Source of the DNA: Mycobacterium europaeum
Lineage (GTDB): Bacteria; Actinomycetota; Actinomycetes; Mycobacteriales; Mycobacteriaceae
Direction: 5' to 3'
Assembly (NCBI RefSeq): GCF_002102155.1
Contig: NZ_LQOU01000056.1
Location: 1 to 60,071 of the forward strand
Length of the DNA stretch: 60,071 bases
Position numbers and translations under genes: made by a program. Position 1 is the stretch's first letter; each line of letters opens with the position of its first letter. The notes under the pieces are model-generated. The model did not search any database. It saw nothing but the letters and a program-made list of their open reading frames with translations, and was not told where the DNA came from. Below, one piece after another: positions 7,608 through 16,155 of this stretch.

Positions 7608-9386
7608 ATCGTATTGCGCCGCTTGGTCATAGGCCAGTCGTGCCGAGCGGGCCGATGCCGCCCAGGCCGCCCACGCGCCGGCGCAGCGCACCGGCGAAGC
7701 CCAGCCCGCGGCGTCGGGGGCGTCGTCGACGCGGACGATGCGCACCCCCGGGCCGGCCAGCCAGCGCGCGATGAGGGCGGATTCCTCCACCAGCGCGCCA
7801 CCTAACGGGGCCGCGGTAGGCAGAATCGCCTGTGCGCCAGCCGTGATCGCGTCGACGACCGGCATCGGGGGCACCCCTCGCGGCGCGGTGCCGGCCGCCG
7901 CGAGCTGGCCGTGCCGGACGACGGCGAGGTGGTAGCCGCCCTGACCGTCGGATGCGGCCGCGATCAGCTCGGGCAGCGCGGCCAGCGCGCGCAACCGCTG
8001 GCCGCGCCACAGGATCTCCACGGCGGTGGCGGTGCGGTCACGCAGGCGCGCTGCGCTCTCGAAATGCCGTCGCTCGGCCAGCGCCAGGACCTGATCCACG
8101 GCGTCCGACAGGGCGGCGTTGTCCATCCCGTCGATCAGCGCCGCGCCGCGCGCCACGGCCGCGGCGTACTGCGTGGCCATGACGCCGCGCGCCGCGGGGC
8201 AGGGCGAGATCTCCGCCTCGGCGCAGGCCGGGCCGTGCAGGACCGACCGTCCCAGCCGCGTCGTGCAGGTCCTCAGCCCGGTGAAGCGCGACAGCAGCGC
8301 GGCGGTGTCGGCGGCGTCGGCGCGCGAGCGGAACGGACCGACCGCGCGGTCGTGACGGGGCGCTCGCACCACCGCGAGCCGCGGGAACGCCTCGTCGGTG
8401 AGCGCGACCCACCACCACCGGTGCGGAAACTTCGACCGGCGGTTGTAGGGCGGTGCGTGCGCGGCCAGCAGCCGCAGCTCGCGGACGCCGGCCTCCAGCG
8501 CGTGGGCGCACTCGACGTGGTCGACCGCGGTGGCCAGATTGACCATTTCCTTCATCCGGCCGCGCGGGTCGGCGCCGGTGAAGTACTGACCGACCCGGCG
8601 GCGCAGGTCGACCGCCGTGCCGACGTAGAGCACCTCGCCCGACGGTCCGCGAAACAGATAGACGCCCGGCCGCCGGGGCAGGCCCTCGGCGAGGACCCGC
8701 TTGCGTCGCTGGGCCGGGGTCACGTCCGGCAGGTAGGAGCCCAGGTCGGTGTAGGTGTGCACGCCCTGGTTGCCGACCCGCTCGATGAGGGCGTGCAGCA
8801 CGTCGACGGTGGCGCGGGCGTCGTCGAGGGCGCGGTGGGTGGGCTGGGTGGCCACGGCGAACAGCCGCGCCAGCGAGGCCAGCCGCACGCTGGGGGCTTC
8901 CTCCCGGCTGAGCACGCGGCGGGCCAGTCGCACCGTGCACAGCACCCGCGGGCGCGGCCACACCACGTCGCACCGCGCCGCCGCGGCACGCAGGAACCCG
9001 ACGTCGAACCCGGCGTTGTGAGCGACCAGCACCGCCCCGTGGTCCAGGCCGGCGAACTCGAGGAACATCGGCAGCACGGCGTCGATCCGGGGGGCGTCGG
9101 ACACCATCGCGGTGGTGATCCCGGTCAGCCGCACGATCTGCGGCGGGATGCTGCGCTGCGGGTCGACGAGCGTGGCGAACTCGCCGAGCACGACGCCGCC
9201 GCGGACCTTGACGGCGCCGATCTCGGTGATGGCGTCGGGGCCGTTGCCGCCGGTGCTTTTCGTGCGCCCGCCGGTGGTCTCGAGGTCCACCACGACGAAG
9301 GTGGTGTCGCGCAGCGAGACGTCGGGAGCTTCGAAGGACGACCCCAAGTCGGCGAAGCTGAGCTGAGTCGCACCACCGGCACCCAT
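7482..9386 (-). CDS. DEDDh exonuclease fused to a GIY-YIG (UvrC-type) nuclease
   Basis: 634 residues from ATG 9386; the Rv2191 orthologue is of similar size. Residues about 28-195 form a DnaQ/epsilon-like DEDDh exonuclease (VVVDLETTGG, AHNAGFDVGF, HRALDDARATVD). Residues about 235-320 form a GIY-YIG domain (GVYLFRGPSGEVLYVGTAVDLRRRVGQYF region), followed by a UvrC/Cho-like linker with a Cys cluster (CTTRLGRSVLHGPACAEAEISPCPA, in part) and a UvrB-interaction-type helical region. The combination points to DNA repair, probably incision plus 3'-end trimming. The C-terminal 40 residues are encoded opposite the trpD 3' end. Confidence 0.88.
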   Translation of the reverse strand: MGAGGATQLSFADLGSSFEAPDVSLRDTTFVVVDLETTGGRTKSTGGNGPDAITEIGAVKVRGGVVLGEFATLVDPQRSIPPQIVRLTGITTAMVSDAPRIDAVLPMFLEFAGLDHGAVLVAHNAGFDVGFLRAAAARCDVVWPRPRVLCTVRLARRVLSREEAPSVRLASLARLFAVATQPTHRALDDARATVDVLHALIERVGNQGVHTYTDLGSYLPDVTPAQRRKRVLAEGLPRRPGVYLFRGPSGEVLYVGTAVDLRRRVGQYFTGADPRGRMKEMVNLATAVDHVECAHALEAGVRELRLLAAHAPPYNRRSKFPHRWWWVALTDEAFPRLAVVRAPRHDRAVGPFRSRADAADTAALLSRFTGLRTCTTRLGRSVLHGPACAEAEISPCPAARGVMATQYAAAVARGAALIDGMDNAALSDAVDQVLALAERRHFESAARLRDRTATAVEILWRGQRLRALAALPELIAAASDGQGGYHLAVVRHGQLAAAGTAPRGVPPMPVVDAITAGAQAILPTAAPLGGALVEESALIARWLAGPGVRIVRVDDAPDAAGWASPVRCAGAWAAWAASARSARLAYDQAAQYDSELLAEPHPSREQLFGRTGVDRRAGALQPVLPRRQPFSAAG

Positions 9387-9561
9387 GCCGCGACGGTAAG
9401 CGTGGCCACCGACACCCGGGCGGCTCCCACGCCGGACCGCCCCCGCCCGTTTGCGGTCTTTCCGGGGAAAAGACCGGTGCCGGGGGGTTGTCGGTGGCCG
9501 CGGTTACGGTTCGGACGGTCGACCTGACGTCGCCCACACCTGACCGAGAGGATCGATCCCG

Positions 9562-9816
9562 ATGGCACGAACCAGTAGGCCCGACAGCAACGGCGCGACG
9601 GTGCCCGAAACGGGGGCGCCGGTGGTGATCGACTGCGACGACTGCGCGGTCCGCGGGCCGGGTTGCCGCGATTGCGTAGTCAGCGTGTTACTCGGGGTAC
9701 CGGAGACTTTGTTGGCGGACGAATGCGCGGCGTTGGCGGTGCTCGCCGATGTCGGCCTGGCGCCGCGATTGCGGTTGGTGCCCATCCGCCGCGAGCGCGA
9801 TTCGGGCGTGGCCTAA
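9562..9816 (+). CDS. Small four-Cys protein, probable metal-binding
   Basis: 84 residues from ATG 9562 with GAGAGGA upstream. The core has a paired CxxC arrangement: CDDC, six residues, then CRDC (about residues 25-38), followed by a hydrophobic VVSVLLG and an alanine-rich helix. This resembles a zinc or Fe-S knuckle, but I do not recognise a named family. It is divergent from the nuclease gene with 175 bases between starts, and ripC follows on the same strand after 182 bases. Similar small proteins occur at this position in other mycobacteria (from memory). Confidence 0.7.
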   Translation: MARTSRPDSNGATVPETGAPVVIDCDDCAVRGPGCRDCVVSVLLGVPETLLADECAALAVLADVGLAPRLRLVPIRRERDSGVA

Positions 9817-9998
9817 GATGCTTTGCGTGCCAAAGGCTTACGAGGGGGTCGGCGTCGCTCACACGATAATGACAGAAATCTTGCCAATTTCTTAACCGCT
9901 CGCTTTGGACAAACGTCGATATCGTTTCGTAACCTGTTTGAGACCTGAACCAGCTCGACGGCGCATGGTCGTCTATGGCCGTTTAAGGAAGCAAAATC
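9817..9998 (+). promoter_or_regulatory. ripC 5' region
   Basis: 182 bases of lower GC than the flanking genes, with AATTTCTTAACC and CGTTTCGTAACCTGTTTG stretches (about 9885-9940), upstream of the ripC TTG. Two TAACC half-sites are present. Peptidoglycan hydrolase genes in mycobacteria are often under MtrA control through GTAAC-type sites, so these could be regulator contacts; this is inference. AAGGA at 9985-9989 is the ribosome site for TTG 9999. Confidence 0.4.
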
Positions 9999-11150
9999 TT
10001 GAGGCTTGACTCTAGATACCCGTTTGCGCGTGTCCTCACACGAACTGCCATCGGGACGCTAGCGGGCTTCACAGTGTTATCGGGTGTCCTCGCCGCGCAC
10101 GCGTCGGCCGACCCGGCCGACGACGCGCTGGCCAAGCTCAACCAGTTGTCCCGCCAGGCCGAGCAGACCACCGAGGCGATGCACAGCGCGCAGCTCGACC
10201 TGAACGAAAAATTGGTGGCCCAGCGCGCGGCGGACAAGAAGCACGACGACGCCCAGGCGTCCGTCGACGCCGCCAAGGCCCGCTTGGCCTCCTACCAGGG
10301 CGCGGTCAACAAGCTCGCCGCCGCGACCTACATGGGCGGTCGCGTCGACGGCATGACGGCCATGTTGACCGCCGGATCGCCGCAAGGCCTGATCGACAAG
10401 CTGGCCATGCAGCGGCAGATGGCGACGCAGATGGCCGACCAGATGAAGAACTTCCGGGTCGCCAGCGAGCAGGCCGCCAAGGCCGAGCGGGAGGCCGCCA
10501 AGTCCGCCGCAGACGCGAAGAGCGCGGCCGAGCAGGCGGCCGCGGTGCGGGCGAGCCTGCAGTCCAAGCAAAGTCAGCTGCAGGTGCAGATCGCGGTCGT
10601 CAAGTCGCAATACGTTTCCCTGACCCCCGAGCAGCGCACCGCGCTCGCCGATCCCGGCCCCGTACCCGCCGGTCTCCCGGCACCGGGCGCCCCCGCGCCG
10701 GAGGCCGCTCCGCCGGGCGCGCCGCCGGCCGCCGGGCAGGCACCCGGTGAGGCGCCGCCTCCCGGCGGAATGCCCGGGCCGTTCGGCGGGGGGGTCGGCG
10801 GTGGTGACCGCGCGACCGTGGTGCAGGCCGCGCTGACCCAGGTCGGTTCGCCCTATGTCTGGGGTGGCGCCGCTCCCGGCGGGTTCGACTGCTCCGGGTT
10901 GGTGATGTGGGCCTTCCAACAGGCCGGCATCGCGCTGCCGCACTCCAGCCAGGCGCTGGCGCACGGCGGTCAGCCGGTGTCCCTGTCGGACCTGCAGCCC
11001 GGCGACGTGCTGACCTTTTATTCGGACGCGTCCCACACCGGCATCTACGTCGGTGACGGGATGATGATCCATTCCTCCACCTACGGCCAGCCGGTGCGGG
11101 TGGTGCCGATGGGCGCAGGTGGCCCGATCTACGACGCCCGCCGTTACTAG
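9999..11150 (+). CDS. ripC: NlpC/P60 peptidoglycan endopeptidase RipC
   Basis: 383 residues from TTG 9999, with AAGGA 9 nt upstream; the next residues (MRLDSRYPFARV) match the orthologue Rv2190c. An N-terminal signal segment (about 12-35, ending near AHASA) is followed by a long coiled coil (about 40-210) that in RipC contacts FtsX. A Pro/Ala/Gly linker comes next, then an NlpC/P60 domain (about 270-383) with catalytic Cys in GGFDCSGLV, His in DASHTGIYVG and a third polar residue in MIHSS. It cleaves D-Glu/mDAP bonds in stem peptides during cell separation. Confidence 0.94.
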   Translation: MRLDSRYPFARVLTRTAIGTLAGFTVLSGVLAAHASADPADDALAKLNQLSRQAEQTTEAMHSAQLDLNEKLVAQRAADKKHDDAQASVDAAKARLASYQGAVNKLAAATYMGGRVDGMTAMLTAGSPQGLIDKLAMQRQMATQMADQMKNFRVASEQAAKAEREAAKSAADAKSAAEQAAAVRASLQSKQSQLQVQIAVVKSQYVSLTPEQRTALADPGPVPAGLPAPGAPAPEAAPPGAPPAAGQAPGEAPPPGGMPGPFGGGVGGGDRATVVQAALTQVGSPYVWGGAAPGGFDCSGLVMWAFQQAGIALPHSSQALAHGGQPVSLSDLQPGDVLTFYSDASHTGIYVGDGMMIHSSTYGQPVRVVPMGAGGPIYDARRY

Positions 11151-12036
11151 GGGCCCCGGCCCGCGGCGCCGGCGGCTCGGGCTGCTGCTGGCCTGGGTGT
11201 TTGTCGTCGAGATCATCGTGGCGGCGGCCGTGCCGTTCGACGCGGCCCTCGACCGCACCACCCGACCCGCGCAGCTGGTCGTCCCCGTCCGCAGCCAGGT
11301 CAGCGCCGCGGCGAAGTCGCTGGTCGTCGGCGACCGCACAGTTCGGCTGCTCGGCCTCGGTGGCCAGGCCGGTGACCGGCTGCTGTCGCGGGTGGCGTCC
11401 GGCGCCGAAGTCGCGATCAACGCGGTCGAGGCGTTCTGGGGCATCGACTGGTCGCGCGAGGTCTCGGTGGTCGCGGCCGCCACGGACGAGGAGTTCCGCG
11501 CCGCCGCCGGCGGGGGACCGGCGGCGCAGTGGGCCGACATCGCGGCCGTGACGGTCGTCGACCGTGTCGATCCCGCGCGCCGGACGGCCGTCGGCCAGCG
11601 GATCGTCTTCGCGCCCGGCGCGGCCAACATGACTGCGGGGGCGCTGCGAATCGTGTTGACGCACGAGCTTTTTCACTATGCCGCGCGCGTGGACACCGCC
11701 CCCGACGCGCCCCGATGGCTGACCGAAGGCGTGGCCGATTTCGTTGCCCGGCCCCGCAACCCGGTGCCCGCCGACGCGTTGCCGGTGCCGCTGACGCTGC
11801 CCTCGGACGCCGACCTGGACGCCCCGGGGCCGCAGCGCTCGCTGGCCTACGACCGCGCGTGGTGGTTCGCGCGCTTCGTCGCGGACACCTACGGGACGGC
11901 CAAGCTGCACGACCTGTATCTGGCCGCCTGCGGTCCGGGGCACACCGACGTGGCCTCCGCCGTCCACGACGTCCTGGCCACCGATTCGCCCGGCCTGCTC
12001 GTGCGCTGGCACCAGTGGCTGGCCCACTCGGGGTGA
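11119..12036 (+). CDS. Membrane-anchored HExxH metallopeptidase-like protein (Rv2189c-like)
   Basis: 305 residues if started at GTG 11119, inside the ripC 3' end (32-nt overlap). A later start would shorten it towards the 257 residues I recall for Rv2189c. The long form adds an Arg-rich stretch and a membrane helix (LGLLLAWVFVVEIIVAAAVPF), which suits an extracytoplasmic enzyme. Residues about 180-190 carry HELFHYAAR, an HExxH zinc motif, and about 17 residues later comes WLTEGVADFV, whose Glu is placed as in gluzincins of the peptidase MA type. Substrate unknown; neighbours are cell-wall genes. Confidence 0.78.
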   Translation: MARSTTPAVTRGPGPRRRRLGLLLAWVFVVEIIVAAAVPFDAALDRTTRPAQLVVPVRSQVSAAAKSLVVGDRTVRLLGLGGQAGDRLLSRVASGAEVAINAVEAFWGIDWSREVSVVAAATDEEFRAAAGGGPAAQWADIAAVTVVDRVDPARRTAVGQRIVFAPGAANMTAGALRIVLTHELFHYAARVDTAPDAPRWLTEGVADFVARPRNPVPADALPVPLTLPSDADLDAPGPQRSLAYDRAWWFARFVADTYGTAKLHDLYLAACGPGHTDVASAVHDVLATDSPGLLVRWHQWLAHSG

Positions 12037-12084
12037 CGGACGCCCTGCGGCGGGCCCGGTACACCGCCAGGCTAGCCTGACGCA

Positions 12085-13242
12085 GTGAGTCGGGTCCTGC
12101 TGGTAACCAACGACTTTCCGCCCCGGCCGGGCGGGATCCAGTCCTACTTGAGCGACTTCGTCGGCCGGCTGGTCGACGCCCGGTTGCATTCGGTCACGGT
12201 GTACGCGCCGCAATGGAAGGGCGCCGACGCGTTCGACGAGGCGGCCGCGGCGGCCGGTTATCGGGTGGTCCGGCATCCGGGCACCCTGATGCTGCCCGGC
12301 CCGGCGGTGGACGCCCGGATGCGCCGGCTGATCGCCGAACACGACATCGACACCGTCTGGTTCGGCGCGGCCGCACCGCTGGCGCTGCTGGCCCAGCGCG
12401 CCCGCCAGGCGGGGGCCGGCCGCGTCGTGGCCAGCACGCACGGCCACGAGGTGGGGTGGTCGATGCTTCCGGTCGCCCGGTCGGTGCTGCGCCGCATCGG
12501 CGATACCACCGACGTCGTGACGTTCGTCAGCCGCTACACCCGGGGGCGGTTCGCGCCGGCCTTCGGCCCCCACGCCTCGCTGGAATACCTGCCGCCCGGG
12601 GTGAACACCGACCGGTTCCGGCCCGACCCGGCGGCCGGCGCCGAGCTGCGCGACCGGTATGGGCTGGGTGCGCGGCCCACGGTCGTGTGCGTGTCCCGAC
12701 TGGTCCCGCGCAAGGGCCAGGACATGCTGATCAAGGCCCTGCCGTCGATCCGGCAACGCGTCGACGGCGCCGCCCTGGTCATCGTCGGCGGCGGTCCCTA
12801 CCTGGAATCGCTGCGCAAGCTGGCCCGCGACTGCGGGGTGGCCGAGCACGTGACGTTCACCGGGGGCGTGCCGGCCGCCGAACTGCCCGCACACCATGCG
12901 CTGGCCGACGTCTTCGCGATGCCGTGCCGCACCCGCGGCGCCGGCATGGACCTCGAGGGCTTGGGCATCGTGTTCCTCGAGGCGTCCGCGACCGGCAAGC
13001 CGGTGATCGCCGGCGACTCCGGCGGCGCCCCGGAAGCCGTGCAGCACAACAAGACTGGATTGGTGGTCGACGGGCGCTCGCTGACGGCGGTCGGCGGCGC
13101 CGTCGCCGAGTTGCTCGGCGACCCCGACCGGGCCGCGGCCATGGGCGCCGCCGGTCGCGAGTGGGTGATGGCCCAGTGGCGGTGGGACACGCTGGCCGCC
13201 CGGCTGGCCGATATCCTGCGCGGCGACGATGCGGGCCGCTGA
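12085..13242 (+). CDS. pimB: Phosphatidylinositol mannoside mannosyltransferase PimB'
   Basis: 385 residues from GTG 12085, equal to the length recalled for Rv2188c. A GT4, GT-B-fold enzyme that adds the second mannose from GDP-Man to PIM1 at the inner membrane face. Visible marks are the N-terminal PPRPGGIQSY loop, SRLVPRKGQD for the nucleotide-sugar domain, and the EX7E signature in EGLGIVFLEASATGKPVIAG. It lies downstream of the metallopeptidase-like gene with 48 bases between. The PIM product feeds the LM/LAM path whose mptC and mptA are also in this window. Confidence 0.93.
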   Translation: MSRVLLVTNDFPPRPGGIQSYLSDFVGRLVDARLHSVTVYAPQWKGADAFDEAAAAAGYRVVRHPGTLMLPGPAVDARMRRLIAEHDIDTVWFGAAAPLALLAQRARQAGAGRVVASTHGHEVGWSMLPVARSVLRRIGDTTDVVTFVSRYTRGRFAPAFGPHASLEYLPPGVNTDRFRPDPAAGAELRDRYGLGARPTVVCVSRLVPRKGQDMLIKALPSIRQRVDGAALVIVGGGPYLESLRKLARDCGVAEHVTFTGGVPAAELPAHHALADVFAMPCRTRGAGMDLEGLGIVFLEASATGKPVIAGDSGGAPEAVQHNKTGLVVDGRSLTAVGGAVAELLGDPDRAAAMGAAGREWVMAQWRWDTLAARLADILRGDDAGR

Positions 13243-13251
13243 GGCCGGCCG

Positions 13252-15054
13252 CTACTCCTTCTCGTAGATCGAGTCGATGTCGGAGGCGAACTTCTCGGCG
13301 ACCACGTTGCGCTTGACCTTCATCGTCGGCGTCAGCTCACCGGTGTCCTCGGTGAAGTCCACCGGCAAGATGCGGAACTTGCGGATCGACTCGGCGTGCG
13401 ACACCGCCTGGTTGGCGTGCTTGACCGCCGCGTCCACCTCGGCGACCAGGTCCGGGTCGGTGGCCAGGTCGGCCACCGAAGCGCCGGCCGCCTTGTGGTT
13501 GCGTTCCTTCCAGGCGACGAACGCCTCCGGGTCGATGGTGATCAGCGCGCCGATGAACGGCTTGGCGTCGCCCACCACCATGGCCTGGCTGATCAGCGCG
13601 TGCCCCCGCAGCTGGTCCTCGAGCACGGCCGGGGCGACGTTCTTGCCGCCCGCGGTCACGATGATCTCCTTCTTGCGACCGGTGATCTTCAGGAAGCCGT
13701 CCTCGTCGAGCGCTCCGAGATCACCGGTCTTGAACCAGCCGTCGGTGAACGCGTCGTCGGTGGCCTGCTGGTTGTGCCAGTAGCCGCTGAACACCACGCC
13801 GCCGCGCACCAGCAGCTCACCGTCCTCGGCGATGCGCATGCTGTTGCCCGGCAACAACGTTCCGACCGTGCCGATCCTGACGTTGCCGACCTGGTTGACG
13901 GTGATGGCCGAGCTGGTCTCCGTCAGGCCGTAGCCCTCGTGGATGGTCAGGCCGACGCCCCGGTAGAAATGGCCCAGCCGCGCGCCGAGCGGGGCGCCGC
14001 CCGAAACCGACGCGTGGCATTCGCCGCCCAGCGCGGCGCGCAGCTTGTGGTACACCAGCCGGTCGAACAGCGCGTGCTTGGCGCGCAGCACCAGCCCCGC
14101 CCGTCCGCGGTCCTGGGCCTGGCTCCAGTCGACCGCGGTTTGCACGGCGGCCGCGAAGATCCGCCCCTTGCCGTCGTTGACCGCGTTCTGCTCGGCGGTG
14201 TTGTAGACCTTTTCGAACACCCGCGGCACCGACACCACCACCGTCGGCTTGAACACGGCGAACATCGGCAGCAGATTCTTGATGTCGCTGGTGAACCCGA
14301 CGGTCACCTTGTTGGCGAACGCCGACAGCGTCAGCGAACGCGCCAGCACATGGGCCAGCGGCAGGAAGATCAGCAGCCGCTGCCCCTCGTCGAGCAGCGT
14401 GGGCAGGCATTCCTTGGCGCCCCGGGTCTCGTACAGCAGGTTGGAATGGGTGAGCTGGCAGCCCTTGGGGCGTCCGGTGGTTCCCGAGGTGTAGATGAGC
14501 GTCGCCGGGTCGGCGGAGCGCAGCGCCTCCTGGCGGGCGGTGAGTTCGGCGGGTTCGACCGACGCCCCGGCCTCGGCGAGCTGATCGAGCGCCTTGGGGC
14601 CCGAGCCGTCGATGTGCAGCACCCGGCGCAGGGCGGGCAGCTCGGTGGTGAGTTCGGTGACCATCGCGGCGTGGGCGTCGGTTTCGGCGAAGGCCAACAC
14701 CGCCTCGGAGTCCTGCAGCACCCAGCGCACCTGCTCGGCCGACGAGGTCTCGTAGATCGGTACGGTGACCGCGCCGACGGACAGGATCGCCAGGTCGATG
14801 ATCGCCCACTCGTAGCGGGTGGCCGAGAAGATCGACACCCGGTCGCCGGCCTGCACCCCGAGTGCGATCAGGCCGAGCGCCGCGGAGCGCACCTGTTCGG
14901 CGACCTCCGCGCAGGTGACGTCGGTCCACACGCCGTCGACCTGACGCCGGAAGATGACGAAGCTGGGGTCCTCGCGCTCGTGTTCGAAGACCATGGCCGC
15001 GATATTGTCGTGCTCGCCGATGGAAAAGCGGGCGGGGACACTGTACTCACGCAC
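13252..15054 (-). CDS. fadD15: Long-chain fatty acyl-CoA ligase FadD15
   Basis: 600 residues from GTG 15054 with GAGG about 9 nt upstream. The AMP-forming ligase motifs are complete: LIYTSGTTGRPKGC (P-loop-like), GYGLTETSSAI and the TGRKKEIIV region with the catalytic Lys region in the C-terminal lobe. It activates long-chain fatty acids to acyl-CoA via acyl-AMP, and belongs to the membrane-associated ACSL class rather than the FAAL class, since no FAAL-type insertion is seen. It converges on pimB (9 bases between stops) and is divergent from the START-like gene. Confidence 0.92.
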   Translation of the reverse strand: MREYSVPARFSIGEHDNIAAMVFEHEREDPSFVIFRRQVDGVWTDVTCAEVAEQVRSAALGLIALGVQAGDRVSIFSATRYEWAIIDLAILSVGAVTVPIYETSSAEQVRWVLQDSEAVLAFAETDAHAAMVTELTTELPALRRVLHIDGSGPKALDQLAEAGASVEPAELTARQEALRSADPATLIYTSGTTGRPKGCQLTHSNLLYETRGAKECLPTLLDEGQRLLIFLPLAHVLARSLTLSAFANKVTVGFTSDIKNLLPMFAVFKPTVVVSVPRVFEKVYNTAEQNAVNDGKGRIFAAAVQTAVDWSQAQDRGRAGLVLRAKHALFDRLVYHKLRAALGGECHASVSGGAPLGARLGHFYRGVGLTIHEGYGLTETSSAITVNQVGNVRIGTVGTLLPGNSMRIAEDGELLVRGGVVFSGYWHNQQATDDAFTDGWFKTGDLGALDEDGFLKITGRKKEIIVTAGGKNVAPAVLEDQLRGHALISQAMVVGDAKPFIGALITIDPEAFVAWKERNHKAAGASVADLATDPDLVAEVDAAVKHANQAVSHAESIRKFRILPVDFTEDTGELTPTMKVKRNVVAEKFASDIDSIYEKE

Positions 15055-15215
15055 TCTTGCTGACCTCGTTTTGGCTTGGTGACGGTCCCGGGGGACGGCT
15101 TGTTGTGGTCCAGCCTAATCCGCGCATTCGTGCAGGAACGGTGGCACTCTGCCGCTCGGGGCCGGAAATCCCGCCGCCCTCGGCGCGGCCGACCCGATAG
15201 ATATGTGAAGCTGAG

Positions 15216-15608
15216 GTGGTGAACAGCATCCAGATCGCGGACGAGACGTTCGTGGCCGCCGACGGCGCGCGGGTCGGTGCCGCGGTCGCCGATCCGTCCC
15301 GCTGGCGTCGCTGGTGGCCGGACCTGCGGTTGCGGGTCATCGAGGATCGCGCCGACAAGGGCATCCGGTGGTCGGTCACCGGGGCGCTGACCGGCACCAT
15401 GGAAATCTGGCTGGAGCCGTCGCTGGACGGGGTGGTGCTGCACTATTTCCTGCACGCCGAACCGACGGGCGTGGCGGCCTGGCAGCTGGCCAAGCTCAAT
15501 CTGGCGAAAATGACACACCGCCGTCGGGTGGCGGGCAAGAAAATGGCCTTCGAGGTCAAGACGACACTGGAACGGACACGTCCGGTCGGAGTTTCTCCGG
15601 TAGTTTAG
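15216..15608 (+). CDS. START/SRPBCC-like protein (Rv2186c-like)
   Basis: 130 residues; two consecutive GTG codons at 15216 and 15219 could start it, with GAGGTG just upstream. The sequence follows the SRPBCC helix-grip pattern: an early strand and helix (ETFVAADGARVGAAVADPSRW), a run of strands, and a long C-terminal helix (AAWQLAKLNLAKMTHRR). Such domains bind hydrophobic ligands. The next gene on the strand is another member of the fold, so the pair probably arose by duplication or acts together. Ligand unknown. Confidence 0.83.
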   Translation: MVNSIQIADETFVAADGARVGAAVADPSRWRRWWPDLRLRVIEDRADKGIRWSVTGALTGTMEIWLEPSLDGVVLHYFLHAEPTGVAAWQLAKLNLAKMTHRRRVAGKKMAFEVKTTLERTRPVGVSPVV

Positions 15609-15720
15609 CCGGGTCAGGTTTGCGGGGAGAGTACCGTTTCGGACCGAAGGCCCGGGGGTTGGACCCGCACGGTAGTTTCCCCCCGGCGTCGACCGCCGGC
15701 GGCAGAGAGGGCAGCACCAG

Positions 15721-16155
15721 GTGGCGGAGAAGACGTCGCAGACCATCTACATCGACGCCGACCCGAGCACGGTGATGGGCGTCATCGCGGACATCGATTC
15801 CTATCCTGAGTGGATCTCGGAATACCGCGAGGCCGAGGTGCAGGAGACGGACGCCGACGGCTACCCGAAAGTCGCGCGGGTGGTGCTGGACGCCGCCGTC
15901 CTCAAGGACACGCTGGTCATGTCCTACCAGTGGCCCAAGGACCGGCGATCGGTCAGTTGGACGCTGGTCTCCAGTTCGCTGCTGCGTTCCCTGGAAGGCA
16001 CATACCGCTTGGCGCCCAAGGGATCTGGCACAGAGGTCACCTACGAGCTCACGGTCGATCTCGCCGTCCCGATGATCGGCTTGCTCAAGCGCAAGGCCGA
16101 GCGCCGGTTGACCGACACCGCGCTGAAGGATCTGAAGAAACGAGTCGAGGGCTGA
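15721..16155 (+). CDS. TB16.3: SRPBCC/polyketide cyclase-like protein (TB16.3, Rv2185c-like)
   Basis: 144 residues from GTG 15721, preceded by GAGAGGG. The START-like fold is clear: IYIDADPSTVMGVIADIDSYPEWI near the N-terminus is the typical helix-grip opening, and the protein ends with a long basic helix (GLLKRKAERRLTDTALKDLKKRV). It is likely a cytosolic lipid or polyketide-like ligand binder; no catalytic residues are apparent. The stop TGA at 16153-16155 lies against the start region of the ArsA-like ATPase gene. Confidence 0.88.
   Translation: MAEKTSQTIYIDADPSTVMGVIADIDSYPEWISEYREAEVQETDADGYPKVARVVLDAAVLKDTLVMSYQWPKDRRSVSWTLVSSSLLRSLEGTYRLAPKGSGTEVTYELTVDLAVPMIGLLKRKAERRLTDTALKDLKKRVEG

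Noticed and set aside
9817..9998. c-di-AMP (ydaO-type) riboswitch upstream of ripC
   Set aside because: Actinobacterial wall hydrolase genes often carry one, but the conserved core blocks of that RNA are not recognisable and the leader is short.
10600..13047. Long minus-strand frame opposite ripC, the metallopeptidase-like gene and pimB
   Set aside because: Same reason: low-complexity Arg/Gly/His product, no motif, fully covered by recognised genes on the other strand.
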